Shown: one piece after another, positions 10,824 through 25,300 of the stretch | Numbering within the stretch: position 1 is the first letter of the stretch | Layout of the letters: every line of letters starts with the position of its first letter | Program-made: the position numbers and the translations under genes | DNA from: Fragum whitleyi | Lineage: Eukaryota; Mollusca; Bivalvia; Cardiida; Cardiidae | Direction: 5' to 3' | DNA: 64,000 nt | Assembly: GCA_948146395.1 (NCBI GenBank) | Contig: OX411549.1 | Location: forward strand, 33,564,693-33,628,692 | The notes under the pieces: generated by a model | Seen by the model: only the letters and a program-made list of their open reading frames with translations | Told to the model about the DNA's origin: nothing | Database searches by the model: none

Positions 10824-11469
10824 TAAGGTTAATATAAAATTATTGGTTATTTTTTAAAGCTTGTTGGGAGACTTTTACGGACACAGAATATTTTAATAAC
10901 ACAGACTATGCGAGAAAACATTGACAAGACGTCAAAGCCAAAATATGGATGCCGTTTATTTTTTAATTTTTTCTGGTGATCTATATTATTCACCAACCCA
11001 AATATTTCAGATATTTTAGAAAAATGATAAAAATGCACAGAAGCAAATTTTTCGTAAAGCTATTCTGGAAATTAATAGAGGACCAGGCTTCGTAGAAGGA
11101 TTTAAAATGGTGTAAGTGAGTTTGAACGAATGAACTTATCCCAAATGATTCTCATTATTTTCCAAAATAAAGGCCCTGTATCTGGATCTCAACTTTACTA
11201 GAAATACCATGCATATAGAAAATGTAAACTAATTTGGTTCCAAATGTTATGTTGATAATTTTTGTAAGTTGGTTTATCAGGCACAGAAAGAAATAAGAGT
11301 TAGCAGAGGCTATGTAGAAGAGTGTTAATAATGACGTCACATTTGACGTTCTTGCTCCCCATCCTACATGCAGGGTCTCTGTCTTGATTTATACCCTCTA
11401 CAGCCGCTATTGAATGTAAGCATTGAAAAATTTCATGTTTTGGTCTCTATTGGTATTATGCAGTTAAGT
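10824..11469. other. Non-coding, nothing recognised
   Basis: AT-rich sequence without supported features. Confidence 0.45.
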
Positions 11470-13040
11470 GAAAGAATGATTATCTGATGCCATTGCGCAA
11501 AAAAGAATTAAAGAAAAACAATACGATGTATGTAGATAAGTATATTGTACAGCTAATGGATTGTCCAAATATAGTTGTAGTTTAAATTCTATTGCTCAGA
11601 ACTACAAATTGGTGGATAATCGTAAACCTCTGAGGGTAGAAGATTACAGTTATGTATGGAGCATGCTAATAATAGATCTGGTGCGAGAAATACCAGATTC
11701 CATGTTTAGGTGCTCCAGTCCACAGGCGATTGATTCAAAATCCAAATTTCGTCTTATAGGTTTTTTTATATCAACATACATGGCAAAACTCAGATTATAC
11801 AAAGATCACCTCCCGAATTTACAGAAAAATTGTTAATAGCAGTGTTCATCCCTATTCAAACAAAAGATACAAGAAAGGTTAAACCATGTGTCAAATAATT
11901 CTTAAAACCCGTCTTGAAACTGACTGTCGCGTGTTGAAAGGTTATGTAAAACCCTATTGCATAAACTATAGATGTCACTAGACTGGTTAGCATTTCTAAT
12001 GCTACAAGGAACACAACAAAACAAAACATATCTTTTATTTTCATTCAAGAACAATGAGGTACAACATGGACAATATATATTAACGATGTTTTTTGTAATA
12101 TTTTAAGTACTTCCGGTAAAACAAATAGATGAATGATTGGATTGAGGAGATTTTACACTCATCCAAGGGATAGAAGCGCTACTATACAGTTGTAGTTACT
12201 ATGTTAAGTACTTTGGAGAAGAAGATTTTGTTATCAGTGTAAAACTAGGGGACAAAAAGAATGCCAGTGGGGACTTTAACATCGCAGTTAAATGTTAAGT
12301 ATTCTATAGTTACCACGTTTCAGTCTCCGTTTGATGTTAAAATTTTAAATTAGATCTATTGTGCTGGGATAATTGTTTATTCTTTTATTTATTTATTTTT
12401 AATTCAAATTGAAACAACATTCATATATTTACAGCAACTCGTGTGGAAATGGCTATATCCCCTGATTTCTGTGTTTATATATAAATAAGAATTTGGGCTA
12501 AATATAAGAACATTCCATTCGTTTGTAAACTTGACCTTTCGTAACTCATTAGTACAGATTTCATTCATAAGAAGGTAGATAAAATCATAGGAGGTTATCA
12601 CATGTGGTATGGCCAATCAGAAGTGTGTAGAAGTTCAAGAGGTCACGACCAAAATATACACATATTTCCAGCAAATTACTATAAGTTGCAACAGCGAAGG
12701 CTTAGATCAAAAACATAGTATTTGTCTAAACAGTGTACAGACACAAACTTTGTTTTGCTCTAAAGTCTCGACAATCCTACTCCAATCATCAATTTGCTTG
12801 GCTAAACATTTCAAGCTAATTTTGTGTTTTTAAAGGGTAATTTTCATTATCTTCACTTGATGAAGAATTCTAGTATAACGCCATTAACGAATAAACGGTG
12901 ATTTTGTGGAGAGAAGTCTTGAGATATACTAGATTGAATCTAAAGGGGTGCTACTTTATTTCGAAGCTATTAAGATCCTACAGGGTTTTCCATACATAGT
13001 ATGTATAGTAACACTGGTGAACGAAAATTTCGTTCACCAA
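11470..13040 (+). repeat. Long dispersed or segmental repeat, copy 1
   Basis: Matches 21515-22440 in the same order and orientation, with about 600 bp absent from the second copy. Shared landmarks include GAATGATTAT, TAATGGATTGTCCAAA, AGAATTCTAGTAT and a right end with AACACTGGTGAACGAAA followed by its complement TTCGTTCACC. Small frames inside do not resemble known proteins. It may be a transposon or an old intronic duplication. Confidence 0.6.
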
Positions 13041-13172
13041 AAGCTGTTTTCATTGTCAGAAATTAAAGAAAATTTTCAGCCAATAAGAAGGCTGAAATCT
13101 AGATGGACACAAATAAAATTAGATTAATATCCATTCAATATATTCTGTGTACAAGTGTAAATATTTCAATAG

Positions 13173-13325
13173 GTAATGGATATCCATCAAGGACACACTC
13201 ACAGAACCATGTATTTTTCTCTACTACAACTACATCTGGCCTGACAGTCTATGAATGGGTAGAAGAATCATCAGTTGCAAACTCTTGGCTGCTGGGAACC
13301 ACCTATCTCTTTAGGTTAAATACAG
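13173..13325 (+). CDS. Cadherin gene exon 1 of those visible (A-like)
   Basis: Acceptor ATTTCAATAG and donor GTAACC bound a 153-bp phase 1-1 exon. It contains VYEWVEESSVANSWLLGTTY and ends LFRLNTG, the end of a cadherin repeat core that continues as NGQVYI in the next exon. This is the most 5' exon I could support. Its start phase shows that an upstream exon exists. Confidence 0.65.
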
Positions 13326-16300
13326 GTAACCGTCAGATGTTTTTAAACAGTCATTACTAAAAACTATGGAATAGTAAAATTGGTGATGAAAGGCAATATA
13401 ATTCAACTTTAAGGCTTTTACTGGAGTATTTTTTGCAGCAATTTTTCTATGAAAAGTTTATAAAATGCTCTTTATTGTGTAGTTATGAATGGAGCGTCTA
13501 AAGTTATGCAATTTAAAATTTTAGTTCAGCAAGATTTATAAAAGAACATGTTGAAAGCTTTAATGTTGGTAAAATTAGTGTGATAATTCCAATAAATTGT
13601 GTTGTTTCTGACAGGTAGACAAGTGTCAGAATACTTGTGTGAAATTGACACTTACCCCACTCAAATTACCATGCTATTTGTGTTTCATTTGACACAATTT
13701 TAAAGGATATGCTATCATATTTTTTGGAAGTTACAGTATATAAGGAAAATTAAATGTACCATATTTCCTCTAATGATAGCGCTCTCGCTCATAGTACCAC
13801 TCCTGCATTTTTTACTAAGAAAACCAACTTCAAATGCCTACATTTTTTGGGACTTGATCTCTAATTTGAGATGAATTTCCACTAAATAATCATTTATATT
13901 ATTGTTTAGGGGTACTCAGCTCAAATTAAGAGGAAATGGGCCTAAGAGACATCAATTTCAATGATTTTATTAATCTGAAAATGCATTCTGAATAAAAGCT
14001 CCAGGACCATGTTATGTATAGCTACTGGGAGCTTTTATTAGGAGAAAAACAGCACTTGTGTTCTAAATGCTATAAGGTTTAAATAAAAAAGGGCATGACA
14101 AGGGTAACATCTTCTATTCCAATTTCATTTCAGGTAATGGACAAGTGTATATCAACAAAAATCCATCCAATGAATATTCCTACACATTTTCTATGACCAT
14201 TTGTGCCTACAGTAGACGGCAACGGGATTGTGGTGTCTTGACCATTAATTTTTGTATGTACATGTATTTTGTTTTTACTTTGAATCTTAAGTAATAATGG
14301 TTAAAAATGACAAACCAATCAGATTTTCACCAGCCAATTCTTTATTTTGCCCTCAAGGAAAGATCTTAAAGTCGTTTTCCATAACAAAATTCTTTATTAG
14401 TCATAATGTCTTCTATCCAGAAAGTCAAGGATTTCCAAAAATTTGATAATGTATCTTCAAAATATTTCATAGTTTGTTTTATTTTTTGAATATCTTTTTT
14501 ACTGATTGGACATACAAAATTAAGAATATTGCTTTATGTTAGTATATTTAACTGCAGAAGTATGTGTGTGACTCTGTCATTAAAACATGAACATGACAAT
14601 AATATCTCTTTTGGCCTCAAAGATGAAAAAACAACCTGACAAGGAAATAGAAAATAGAATGAGTCTGATATATCAGGGATTTTGTCTTTAATTACATAAA
14701 ATTCATTTCTTTTAAAACAGCTGGATGTTATCAGAGACCAACATGCAATGACAAGACAAACACAGTTGCAGATACCCACTCTATTGGAGGTTCCCTGTTT
14801 CTAATGACAGTTCCCAATCCTACAGACCATTTTACTGCAATCAGCTCGTATTTCCAGGGACTCAGCTTTGCCATTGATTCAACAGATCTCAGTGTAGCAA
14901 CAATTGACCCTTCAACTGGTATACCATTAATGTTCATGCTGTTTAGGACATTTTTCTGCTGTACTGTGACAAAGCTCAGGGGTTGACACTAACCTCTGAG
15001 ATAAAAGAGACAATTGAACTCCTAACGGTGACTGGTCAACTCGGGCCAGTGTGTAACTCGGCCCAAATTTCATTTTATGCAAAAACCTTATTTTCGGTAA
15101 TACAAAAGTATTCAATCTTCATTCATTTATAAGGAAATTTACGTATGCATCAGAAAAATTTAAAGTTTAATTGAAATTTAGGATCATTTTGAGAATCGTA
15201 CATAACCAAACTTTGAATCAATAAAATATAACTAAAAAGGCAAAAATGTAGATTTAAGATGATAAAGAATGAACCCAGTATAGTAGCATCATTTGTACAA
15301 AACCTGTACAAATTTTTTGCAAAAAATATATGTTACTATTGACTATAAATTGGGGCCGAGTTGACCGAGCCGAGTTTTTCGATGGGCCGAGTTGACTCAT
15401 GAACTCATGAAATCAAGGAGTCAAAGCTTAAAGTAAAGAGTCCGATTTTTCATAATGGGAGAACATTGAGGAAAGAAGAAATAGCTTATTATATTGGATT
15501 ATAAACAATTTCTCCTTTCCCATAATGTTCTTCCAAAGAAGAGTTTTTTTCTCAAAATTATATTAAAGGATGGATGCAGATGTTTTCTTCTTTTGTAGTG
15601 AAAAGTTCTACTGTGTTTTGGCAAGTGTTAGAAAGGACACTGTTCTGTGCATTTGTTTTTAGCTCCACTGGCTGAAAGCAAATGGGGCTATTGTCATGGC
15701 GTTGTGTCTGTCGTGCGTCCGTCCGTCCGTCTGTATGTGCGTCCGTGCATCTGGTCATAAACTTTTTCTGTAAAATTCTTCTCCCCCAGAAACTACTGGA
15801 TAAATTTCAACCAAACTTTATAGGAAGGATCCTTAGGTGACCCTCTTTCAAAGTTGTTCAAGAAATTAAGATCCAGTGAAAAACATGGATTAAATGGGCG
15901 TGGCTAATTTCCAAATATGGTAAAAAGTAAGGTTTCTCAGATTCTATGTGATGGATACCAATTAAATTTTACATGAATGATCCTTGGGTAAACCTTTATC
16001 AATCTACCAAATATTATTGTGATTGGATGGAAAATATACTTTTATGGGAAGAGGTCATTCCTCTATATGTTATTTAGTGGAAACTTTGAAAATCATTTTC
16101 TCAGAATGTAATTGATGGATATCAACCAAATTTCACTGGAATGATCCTTGAGTGAACCTTTATCAGTCTACCAAAAATTATTGTGATCTGATGAATAATA
16201 CGTATTTCATGGGCGGAGGTCATTAATTTTCTCTATATGATATATAGTGGAAACTTTGAAAATCATTTTCTCAGAATGTAATTGATGGATATCAACCAAA

Positions 16301-19300
16301 TTTCACTGGAATGATCCTTGAGTGAACCTTTATCAGTCTACCAAAAATTATTGTGATCTGATGAATAATACGTATTTCATGGGCGGAGGTCATTAATTTT
16401 CTCTATATGATATATAGTGGAAACTTTGAAAATCATTTTCTCAGAATGTAATTGATGGATATCAACCAAATTTCACTGGAATGGTCCTTGAGTGAACCTT
16501 TATCAGTCTACCAAACATTATTGTGATCGGATGAAAAATATGCATTTTATGGGCAGCGGTCATTTCTCTATATTGTATTTAGTGGAAACTTTGAAAATCA
16601 TTTTCTCAGGATGTAATTGATGGATATCAACCAAAATCCACTGGAATGATCCTTGAGTGAACCTTTATCATACAGCTAAAAATCATTGTCATTGGATGAA
16701 AAATATGACTTTTATGGGCAGAGGTCAATTCTCTATGTGTTATATAGTGGAAACTTTGAAAATCATTTCAACATCAGTAGAACCCAAAACATCTTAAAAT
16801 CTAGTCAAACCTTAGATTTGCTATTTCAAGAATTTCAAGCCTGTGGAGCGACTCAAGCCATTCATGGCTTTCTAGTTTTAAAATATTCTCATATGCGCCC
16901 TGGAGTCCATCGGAGTCCTTACTTGCAAAATGGAAGAAGTCCGACTGGTAAACAATGACTCCTGGACTCCCCTAAGTGTCAAACCCTGAAGCTTTAGTAG
17001 ACAGTGTAGATGATGATCAGTCAGCAGACTTATCTTAGCCTTTACTGACTGGGTTCTTTTTAGAACTAGTCAATCTTGAAAAATTTTGAGCTTGACTAGT
17101 TGAAGTATTCTCAACCTTGGCAATTTGTTTTTAACATTTTTAAATTTGAATTCAACAGGATAAATGTTACCAGTGAACTGTCATTTAATTAAGACAGCTA
17201 TTTTGAACAGAACTATAATAAGTTACATTAACATACAAAAAAATGCTTACAAATGTTCTTGTTTTTGTGGGACCTGGGTTTTAATAACTGGGTTTTAATC
17301 AATCAGTGTTTGCAGACTATTTGGATCATTTATAAATCTATTTTCTGGTAATGCTTGGATGAAAAAGATCAACGTACTTTCAGGGGAGATAACCACAACT
17401 GGTAATGTTACAGTGTTTCCAAGTTACCCAGATAAAATCTACACCATTGTTGTTAGGGTGTACAACACACAATCTTGTTCCTACACATCAACCTGTACCA
17501 TGACACTGAATGCCACATTTACTAACTGGGTAAGTATTTACATGATTCCAAGTAACCCAGATAAGATCTAGACTACTGTTGTTTGGGTGTACAATGGACA
17601 ATCTTTTTCCTACACATCAACTTGTACCATGACAATTACAGCTACATTTACCAGCTTGGTAAGTATTTACAATTGTTTCCAAGTTACCAAGATGAAATCT
17701 ACACTACTGTTGTTGGGATGTACAATGGCCCTAAAAACATTTGTCTATGAAGTCTGTGAACATATTTCACCTCCTGAACCAAAGACTATTTTGAATGAAA
17801 CTTAGCCAGAATTTGGCTTCGGTGATCATTTTAAAAAGCTGTCTTGACATTCTCATTTGGTCATAAATATGTGCGTAGCAGGGTACATATTGACTCTTTT
17901 TTCACTTTGAATTCTTGGAATAACATCTCCTCCTCAACAACTAGTTCAATGAGAGTGAAAATTTGCCAGAAAGTTACTTGGGTGAGATCCATTGGACCAT
18001 AGAAACTCAGGTGAGTGGTTTAGGGCCATTCTGGCCCTCTTGTTTAATATATATTGGTAGATGCTTTCAATATAGAGGAATTCTCTTTTTATTGCAACTC
18101 TCATTGATAAAAGCAACTTAAGGTAGTGGACCCATAATAGTTCTGCAATATTTTGGAACTCATGATCTTTCACAATGTTCACTGAGGTTTCCTAATAAAA
18201 TTCATTAGGAAACCTCGGTTACTCTGTTAAAGTTCATTACTTTTTAGACATTGCAAAACAATTACGGGTCCACTACCTTAAGCATTAAATATTTACTGTT
18301 TTCTAGGACATTACAAATGGATTAAAAAAAAAGTTCAATTTATATATATGAACTTCTGGTTGATAGCAAACAAAATTTTGGCAAATTGGTGTTGGAATCA
18401 ACAGGTACCAACATCTTTTACAACAACACAGTACTATTATTAACATTGTTTGGTTAATCTTTTTCTTTTGTCAGCCTATAGAAATCAGGAGTCTAGATAC
18501 ATCTAGGACAATACATGAAGATACAGATGCAAGGACCCGATTACATTCCATCATAACTTACGATTATAACTATGAAGAAGAAGATAATGTAACATGTATT
18601 GTAACTCAAAACGATGACCCTACCCTGCTGGAGTTGGTGGCAGATGGAAACTACTCCTACAATTGTATGTTGATTTATTTTTAGAGAAGATTTGTATGGG
18701 TGTTCAGAAATACCAAATTAATCAAATGATTCATCGACAAACAGATCAAACCTGCCCAACCTTGTCCATACCATAAATAAACATTCAGGGATAGATTTTA
18801 AAATTGTTCTCAATCACGAGAAATGCCATTTGACTGATTTTCAGATTACTCCAAGGTCGGTCAAGGTCACAACTTTAAGGTTGAACGTCGAAATTTTGCT
18901 TATCCTGAGCATATAGTCCCCCACATTAATGAATATGACCCGTCTTGCAAAAAGGAACCATCCGGGAACTCTGTAAGATATTGATAAATTATTAACAATG
19001 TAGATGCAAACAAAATTTACTTTCAGCATTTTTATGTGAAATAAAATTTTGACCTTTTTCCAGCCTATAGTATATGGAAGAAGAGGTGTCAGGACCCTGG
19101 CTGTGGCTGGCTATGTGACCTGAATATTGGTTGTCTGAGCCATAATATAACCCAGCAATATACATTCAGTGTAGAATGTTCAGATGCATATGGTTCCTCT
19201 GACACGGGAACACTGACGATAAACATCCAGCAGAATGCAGCCCCAGTATGGACAAATTTACCCAGTATGTTTATTTTTGAGATCTGAGTATTGGTCGTTT

Positions 19301-22300
19301 AAGCCACAATTATTGCAATCCAATGAAATAAAGAATTCTGATTGGTTTAAATCGCATCACGTGGGGAAATCCATTGCACTTTATTTCTGTATAAAATGCA
19401 ATAGGTCTTTCAAGAAACCTTCGATATACAAGTCATGTGTTGTAGGAACTCAAAAAAACCTAGTTTCCGATCATCAACGCTACATTGTTATTTAATGTAT
19501 TATAGATTAAGATATTTTCGAGAGAATTTAAGATTACGAGCATGCAGTTCTGATTCTAAACTGACCTAAACTTAGAAAACAGCGAGTCTACAAAAACCGT
19601 CAAGCAACCCTCTCAACAAAGACCAACCACGCCGTTTTTGTTTTAAAATACAGACTTACTTGGCAGAAACAAGTTTTTTGTCATAAGTACCTCTACGAAT
19701 TTCAAAGTTGTCATTTATTTGTGTATCATTTGTTTTACTTTATGATATTTCACTTCGATAGCCAGATAAAAAATACCCGATCTAAAAATAGATTGTGTAA
19801 TCTATACGCATAGAAGGTAGACTTGAAGCTCTCATGTTTGGCTGAGTATTTTAATCATGAGTTTCTTTGATCTAGAGGATTGCAATTATAAGGGACAGGT
19901 GTCTTTTTTCCTGCAATTATTGGGGTATGAAGTGCAATTGCCTTAGCACATAGCTTAATCATAACATCCTATGGGTCTTATTTGCCATGTGCTAAGGCAA
20001 TTGCACTTTATACCCCAATAAATGCTGTGAAAAAACACACTCATCCCTATAGTATAACCCAGCTTTATACATTCAGTGTAGAACATTTGGAAGCATATGC
20101 ACAGGGACACTGACAACAATATATAACATATCAATGGCTCAGTGCGAAATAGTTGTAACTGCCTATATAATAATAGGCAATTACAACTATTTCATGCTGA
20201 GTCATCAATATAATACAGCTCCTGTATGGACAATTTTACCCAATATATATATATTTTGTGTCTAAAAAATAAAGAAAATATGCATTTTACAGGTAACATT
20301 TTCTGGGTTCAATGCAATCGTTTCTTCATTATTGTATTAAAACATCTGATTTAACTATAACATCTGGAATAAACATTTCACCAGAGGATAAAGTCTTCAA
20401 AATCAAAGAAGTCACAATGTTAACAACAATTTGAATTTATGGTATATATAGTACTTAATGCTCAATAACTTGTATGTAGGATTTATAAAATTGTGGAAAG
20501 GAAAGAACTTGCAGTAAATTATTAAAGGAAAATTGGAACATTCTGTCTTAATAAAACGATGTTTTCTGTTTAGGCTTTGGCATTTGAAGCATTTGCTAAC
20601 ACATAAGTCTTCCAATGAATGTGTCCCTGGTTTGATTGCCAATCAAACATATTAATCGAATCCATTTTTAATTGCTCCAGACATCTCAATATGACTGTAT
20701 TTGTTTGGTTGAATGAGGTTTTTAAGCCGCTTTTAACAATATGACAATAAACAGAAAGAATGTATGCTGCCTTCGGGGATGGTACCTCGGACTTTTAGAT
20801 TGACAATCTGACATTCTACCAACTGCGCTTTCACAGCAGCTCTCAAAATGTCTGTTAAACTTATCTCTGTGTGTATTTTTGAATCATTTACCCTTGTCAT
20901 ACTGAATAAATCAAAGCACTGAAAGTACTGATGGTGAATGATTCTGATGGCATTCTAGAGTGATATAATGACTTGAGAAAAGAGAAATTATATGTAAAAA
21001 ATAAATAAGGGAAAGTGTCTCGACAAAATTTGGGCAGTTCTCACTGTAAATTAAAATTCTTACTGCATGGAAAAAAAAAATGGAGGACCACTTAACAGAA
21101 AACATAGTGTAATTTTGTTTGGATTTTGATGTTGTTGTTTTAATCTACATTTGGGTTCATAACACAAATGGATTTTGATATTATTTGCTGAATATTTGAG
21201 CTTTTTTCTTCAATCATTATATGCTTTGAGTGGCAGAGTTGTGCTTCTTTAATGTCGTTACATCATTTCCTTCTTAACTAGAAAAAAGCAGACAGAGAGG
21301 TAATTCAATTTCAACGTGCTCAACCCATATTGTGCCAGATTAAACAGCAGTCTTTCTGCATTTTTGACTATGAAACGTAATCCATTAGGGCTCTGAAACT
21401 TTAATTACCTGGATGGGGTCCCCAGTCCCCTTAATTCAAAGACCGCTGTTTCGTTTTCAACCAGAACACTGTAATTACAATATTTTAGTATCTTTCAGTA
21501 ATATACAGAGTTTTGTAAAAGAATGATTATCAGATGCCATTTTGTAAAAAAAGAAGAAAAACAATAAGATTTATGTATGTAGGTATTTTGTACACCTAAT
21601 GGATTGTCCAAAAAGTAGTTAAAATTCTATTGCTCCTACAAATTAGTGGATATTTGTACAACTTATAGGGTAGAAGGCGAAGGCTAGGTAAGGATGAAGG
21701 CTTATAAAAGTTCTGGTATTGGAAATACCAGCAATCCATGTTTAAGTATTCCAGTCCACAGGCGATTGATTCACAATCCAAATTTTGTCTTCTCGGTTTT
21801 TAAACATGTATGGCAAAACTCTGAATATGAAAAATTGCCAGTGCTTTAGCCACTGCGATTTTACAGAGGAATTGTTCAAAGCGGCATTCATCCCTATTCA
21901 TTCAAAATGCACAAGAAAAGTTGAACATTTTAAAAATGTGTCTAATAATTCTTGAAAACAGTCTTGAGACTGACTGTCGCATGTTGAAAAGTTATGTAAA
22001 ACTCAATTGCATAAATCACAGATGTCACTAGACTGGTTACCGTTTCTAATGCTAACTTTGTGTATATTTATGTATGATATGAACAAGTTCAGGAGGTCAT
22101 TACCTAGAAATATATTTCCGGCAAATAACTACAAGTTGCAATAACAAGGGGTTAGATCGAAAACATAGTATGTGTCTATAAAGTGTATAGACACAAACTT
22201 TGTTTTTTCTCTGAACTCTCGATAACTTACAGGGATTGTCTGTTTGCCTGATTAAAAATTTAAACTTCATTTTGTATTTTAAGAATTCTAGTATCACACC

Positions 22301-25300
22301 ATAAACAAAATAAACAGTGATTTGAGAAGAGAAGTCTTGAGGAATAATATATTGAATCTAAAAGGGCACTACTTTATTTCGAAGCTATTAAAAACCTACA
22401 AGGTATTCCTTAAGTAGTAACACTGGTGAACTAAATGTTCGTTCACCAACAAATTATGTTAAATTGCATTAGAACCAATGTGCTGAGAGCACAAAAGGCA
22501 CTAATTTGGAGTCAGTATCTACTTTGCAAATACAATTGTTAAATTTTTCTGATTTCAAAAAGGAAACTCAGTCGTTATAGACTCAGAACAGCCTGCACAT
22601 TATGTGCAGGCTGTTCTTAGTCTACACCTCCTGCCTAAACAGGACTATTATTGGTCGAGCATAACAAGGGTTGACTTGTTTAGTGATTAACCAAATGATA
22701 CAATTATAATTGATATTTTTCAGTGACAATTATCATTGATACCAATGCTGTTGCCCAAAATGATGTTGTTTTCTCCTTTTACTACACTGACTATGAGAAT
22801 GAAGCCTTGGATTACAACTACACAATAACTCCAGCTCAACCTGTCAGTCCACTGTTTCACTTTGATCTTTGGGGAAATTACTACAGTAGGTGCTTATTGT
22901 ATCTCTGTCATCAAAATTGTAGCTTCCATTGTGAAAAAAGGAAAAATTACTCAAAACAAGCAGTAACTTTTCTCACAATATTTTCTACCACCGAGAATAG
23001 CTTCTTTCCACATTACACCCATGGTTCACTGTTGTGACAGTAGCCTCTTTAGAGTTAGACCAGTCCAAAATTTAAAAACAAATGAATACAGAAAAATGAG
23101 AACCACTAAAAACATGATTCATTTGCTCTGCGTGTGACATTTCACAATGATTTCAAATATAGTTGATGGGCGACCAAAATGTCCAAACTTATATACAACA
23201 TTTGTGTTGCATCAATTTTTCTGTGGTAATAGATATTATTTTTCATGGGAGCAGCTCTTAAGAATGGAAAAAAAGGAATTTTTACATATTTCATTAATTA
23301 TGGTTTAAAGATTATCACTTATTAGATTGTTCATAGTTTTATAAGTTACAAATAAGCAAAGTTTTCTTAAGATGGCTATTTAACCCAAAAAAAGGCTCAA
23401 AGATGAGGTCTAAGTAAAAAACTTATGTGTCAGTCTATTTGAGTCTTAAATATTTTCAGAATTTAAGTTAGTTAACCCTGAATAAGGGTTCCAGTGAAGG
23501 GACCTGTAAAAGGTTTGGAAGTCCCTCATGAATACAAGAGACATTACAGAACAATCAAAGATTATTCAATCACTTTTGTTTAAGGAAAACACAGTACATG
23601 ACATAAATGATTCTGAGGTTCAACTTGAGAAAAGGATGTTTGAAACAGTCTTCAATCCTTTTTAGAGTTGAACCCAGGAAGGTCCATTGGACTCTCATAA
23701 GATTATTTAAGGTGTTTGTATACTTATAAACAACAGAGTGAGAGCTCACAATAACTGTGTCCCGCAAAACCATGATTTTAAAAGTATGTTCATCTGTTCT
23801 GCTCCATATTGTCAAGTTGATTTACCTTTTAGATAGTGCAGCATTCATCTGTTCTGCTCCATATTGTCAAGTTGATTTACCTTTTAGATAGTGCAGCGTT
23901 CAACTGTTCTGCTCCATATTGTCAAGTTGATTTACCTTTTAGATAGTGCAGCGTTCATCTGTTCTGCTCCATATTGTCAAGTTGATTTACCTTTCAGACA
24001 GTCCAGCCAATGTGACAGCGTTACTGGATCAGTGGACATTAAACAACGAGACATATGAGCTGTATGTGTGTGGAACAGAGAGAAGAAATACTATATGTAG
24101 CACATTAACATTGGAAAGAAGAGGTAACCCCTACTGGCAAAAAATGACTGCATTACTTTGCATAAATTCTTAGAGCTAGTAATTTGCAAAAAGGCTCTGA
24201 ATTTTTTATCACAGCAGTATTAGCTCCAGTGAAAAACAATAGGCCACTTTCTTGGCTGAGGGGCATTAATTATTGAAAAAAAAAATATTTCCTGATTACT
24301 TTGTTCTTGAAAAATAGTAGTGCATAAAAACAATTTTTTGAAAAAGTTGAGTGTTGACCTTCAAACAAAGTATGTGTATTTGGTTCAAAGCTATCCTGGT
24401 ATCAATATGTAGCATATAATAGCAATCCAAAATTTCGTGTGTTTTATTACTAGCACACATTATTATTTCAGACTTCTGTGGTCCAACCCCAAATTGTACT
24501 GATGCATCCAACACAGTTTCGGACCAGTTTTCTATTGGTGGGACAATTTTCACCATTAGTGTTCCAGTGGCTGGAACCTTTTCATCGCTAAGCTATGCAA
24601 TATTCTCATCCAGGATGGACCTTTTCTCTGTGGATAGTGTAACAGGTATGGTATGTTAAGCCTTGTCATGCTGAATAATCATTGTAATGTCATGCACCCA
24701 ACACAGTTTCAGACCAGTGTCAAAGGTAAAGCATGTTAACCCTTGTCATGCTGAATGAATACCTTGGCAACCTTGATGTAAAATCAAAGTGCTAAAAGCA
24801 CCGGATGTTCTTATGGTGATTTAGTATTTGTTTTTAAGATATAATTTTCAAACCTTTGATTTAAAATGGAAAATCAGGTGGTATAGACTAAGATTAGACA
24901 TATGTGTAGACTGATCTTTGCCTATACCTCCTTCTCAAGCTAGAATATTCCAGGTTGAGTATTATTTGATTTAACCCTTTCCTTTACATTCCCAGGTTTT
25001 ATGCTCCTGTGATTAGAACAGAAAACTGGAAAACGGGACTTATGTGATCATCCATGCAGGGATAATTCTGGCTCAGAATATCAGTAGCAAAGTTTTCTCA
25101 TTTACCTGAATCTAATGAGAAATTTGGAATTTTTTTGCAAGATATTTCACCAAATCCTTACATTTTGGTTTGAAATTTTTTGTCATTAAGCCAGTTTCAA
25201 TGAGATTTCTGGCAGAAAATTGAGAGGATTTCTCAAAATCTCACCTCAAAATGATCCCTGTCCATAGCTTATCTTCAGTTTTAGGAGCCAGCAAAAAACT

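Noticed and set aside
11561..11836. A 91-codon plus-strand frame as a gene
   Set aside because: It lies in the repeat shared with 21515-22440, where the frame is not conserved.
15661..16790. CRISPR-like array from regularly spaced repeats
   Set aside because: The repeats are whole adjacent monomers without distinct spacers, in a eukaryotic intron.
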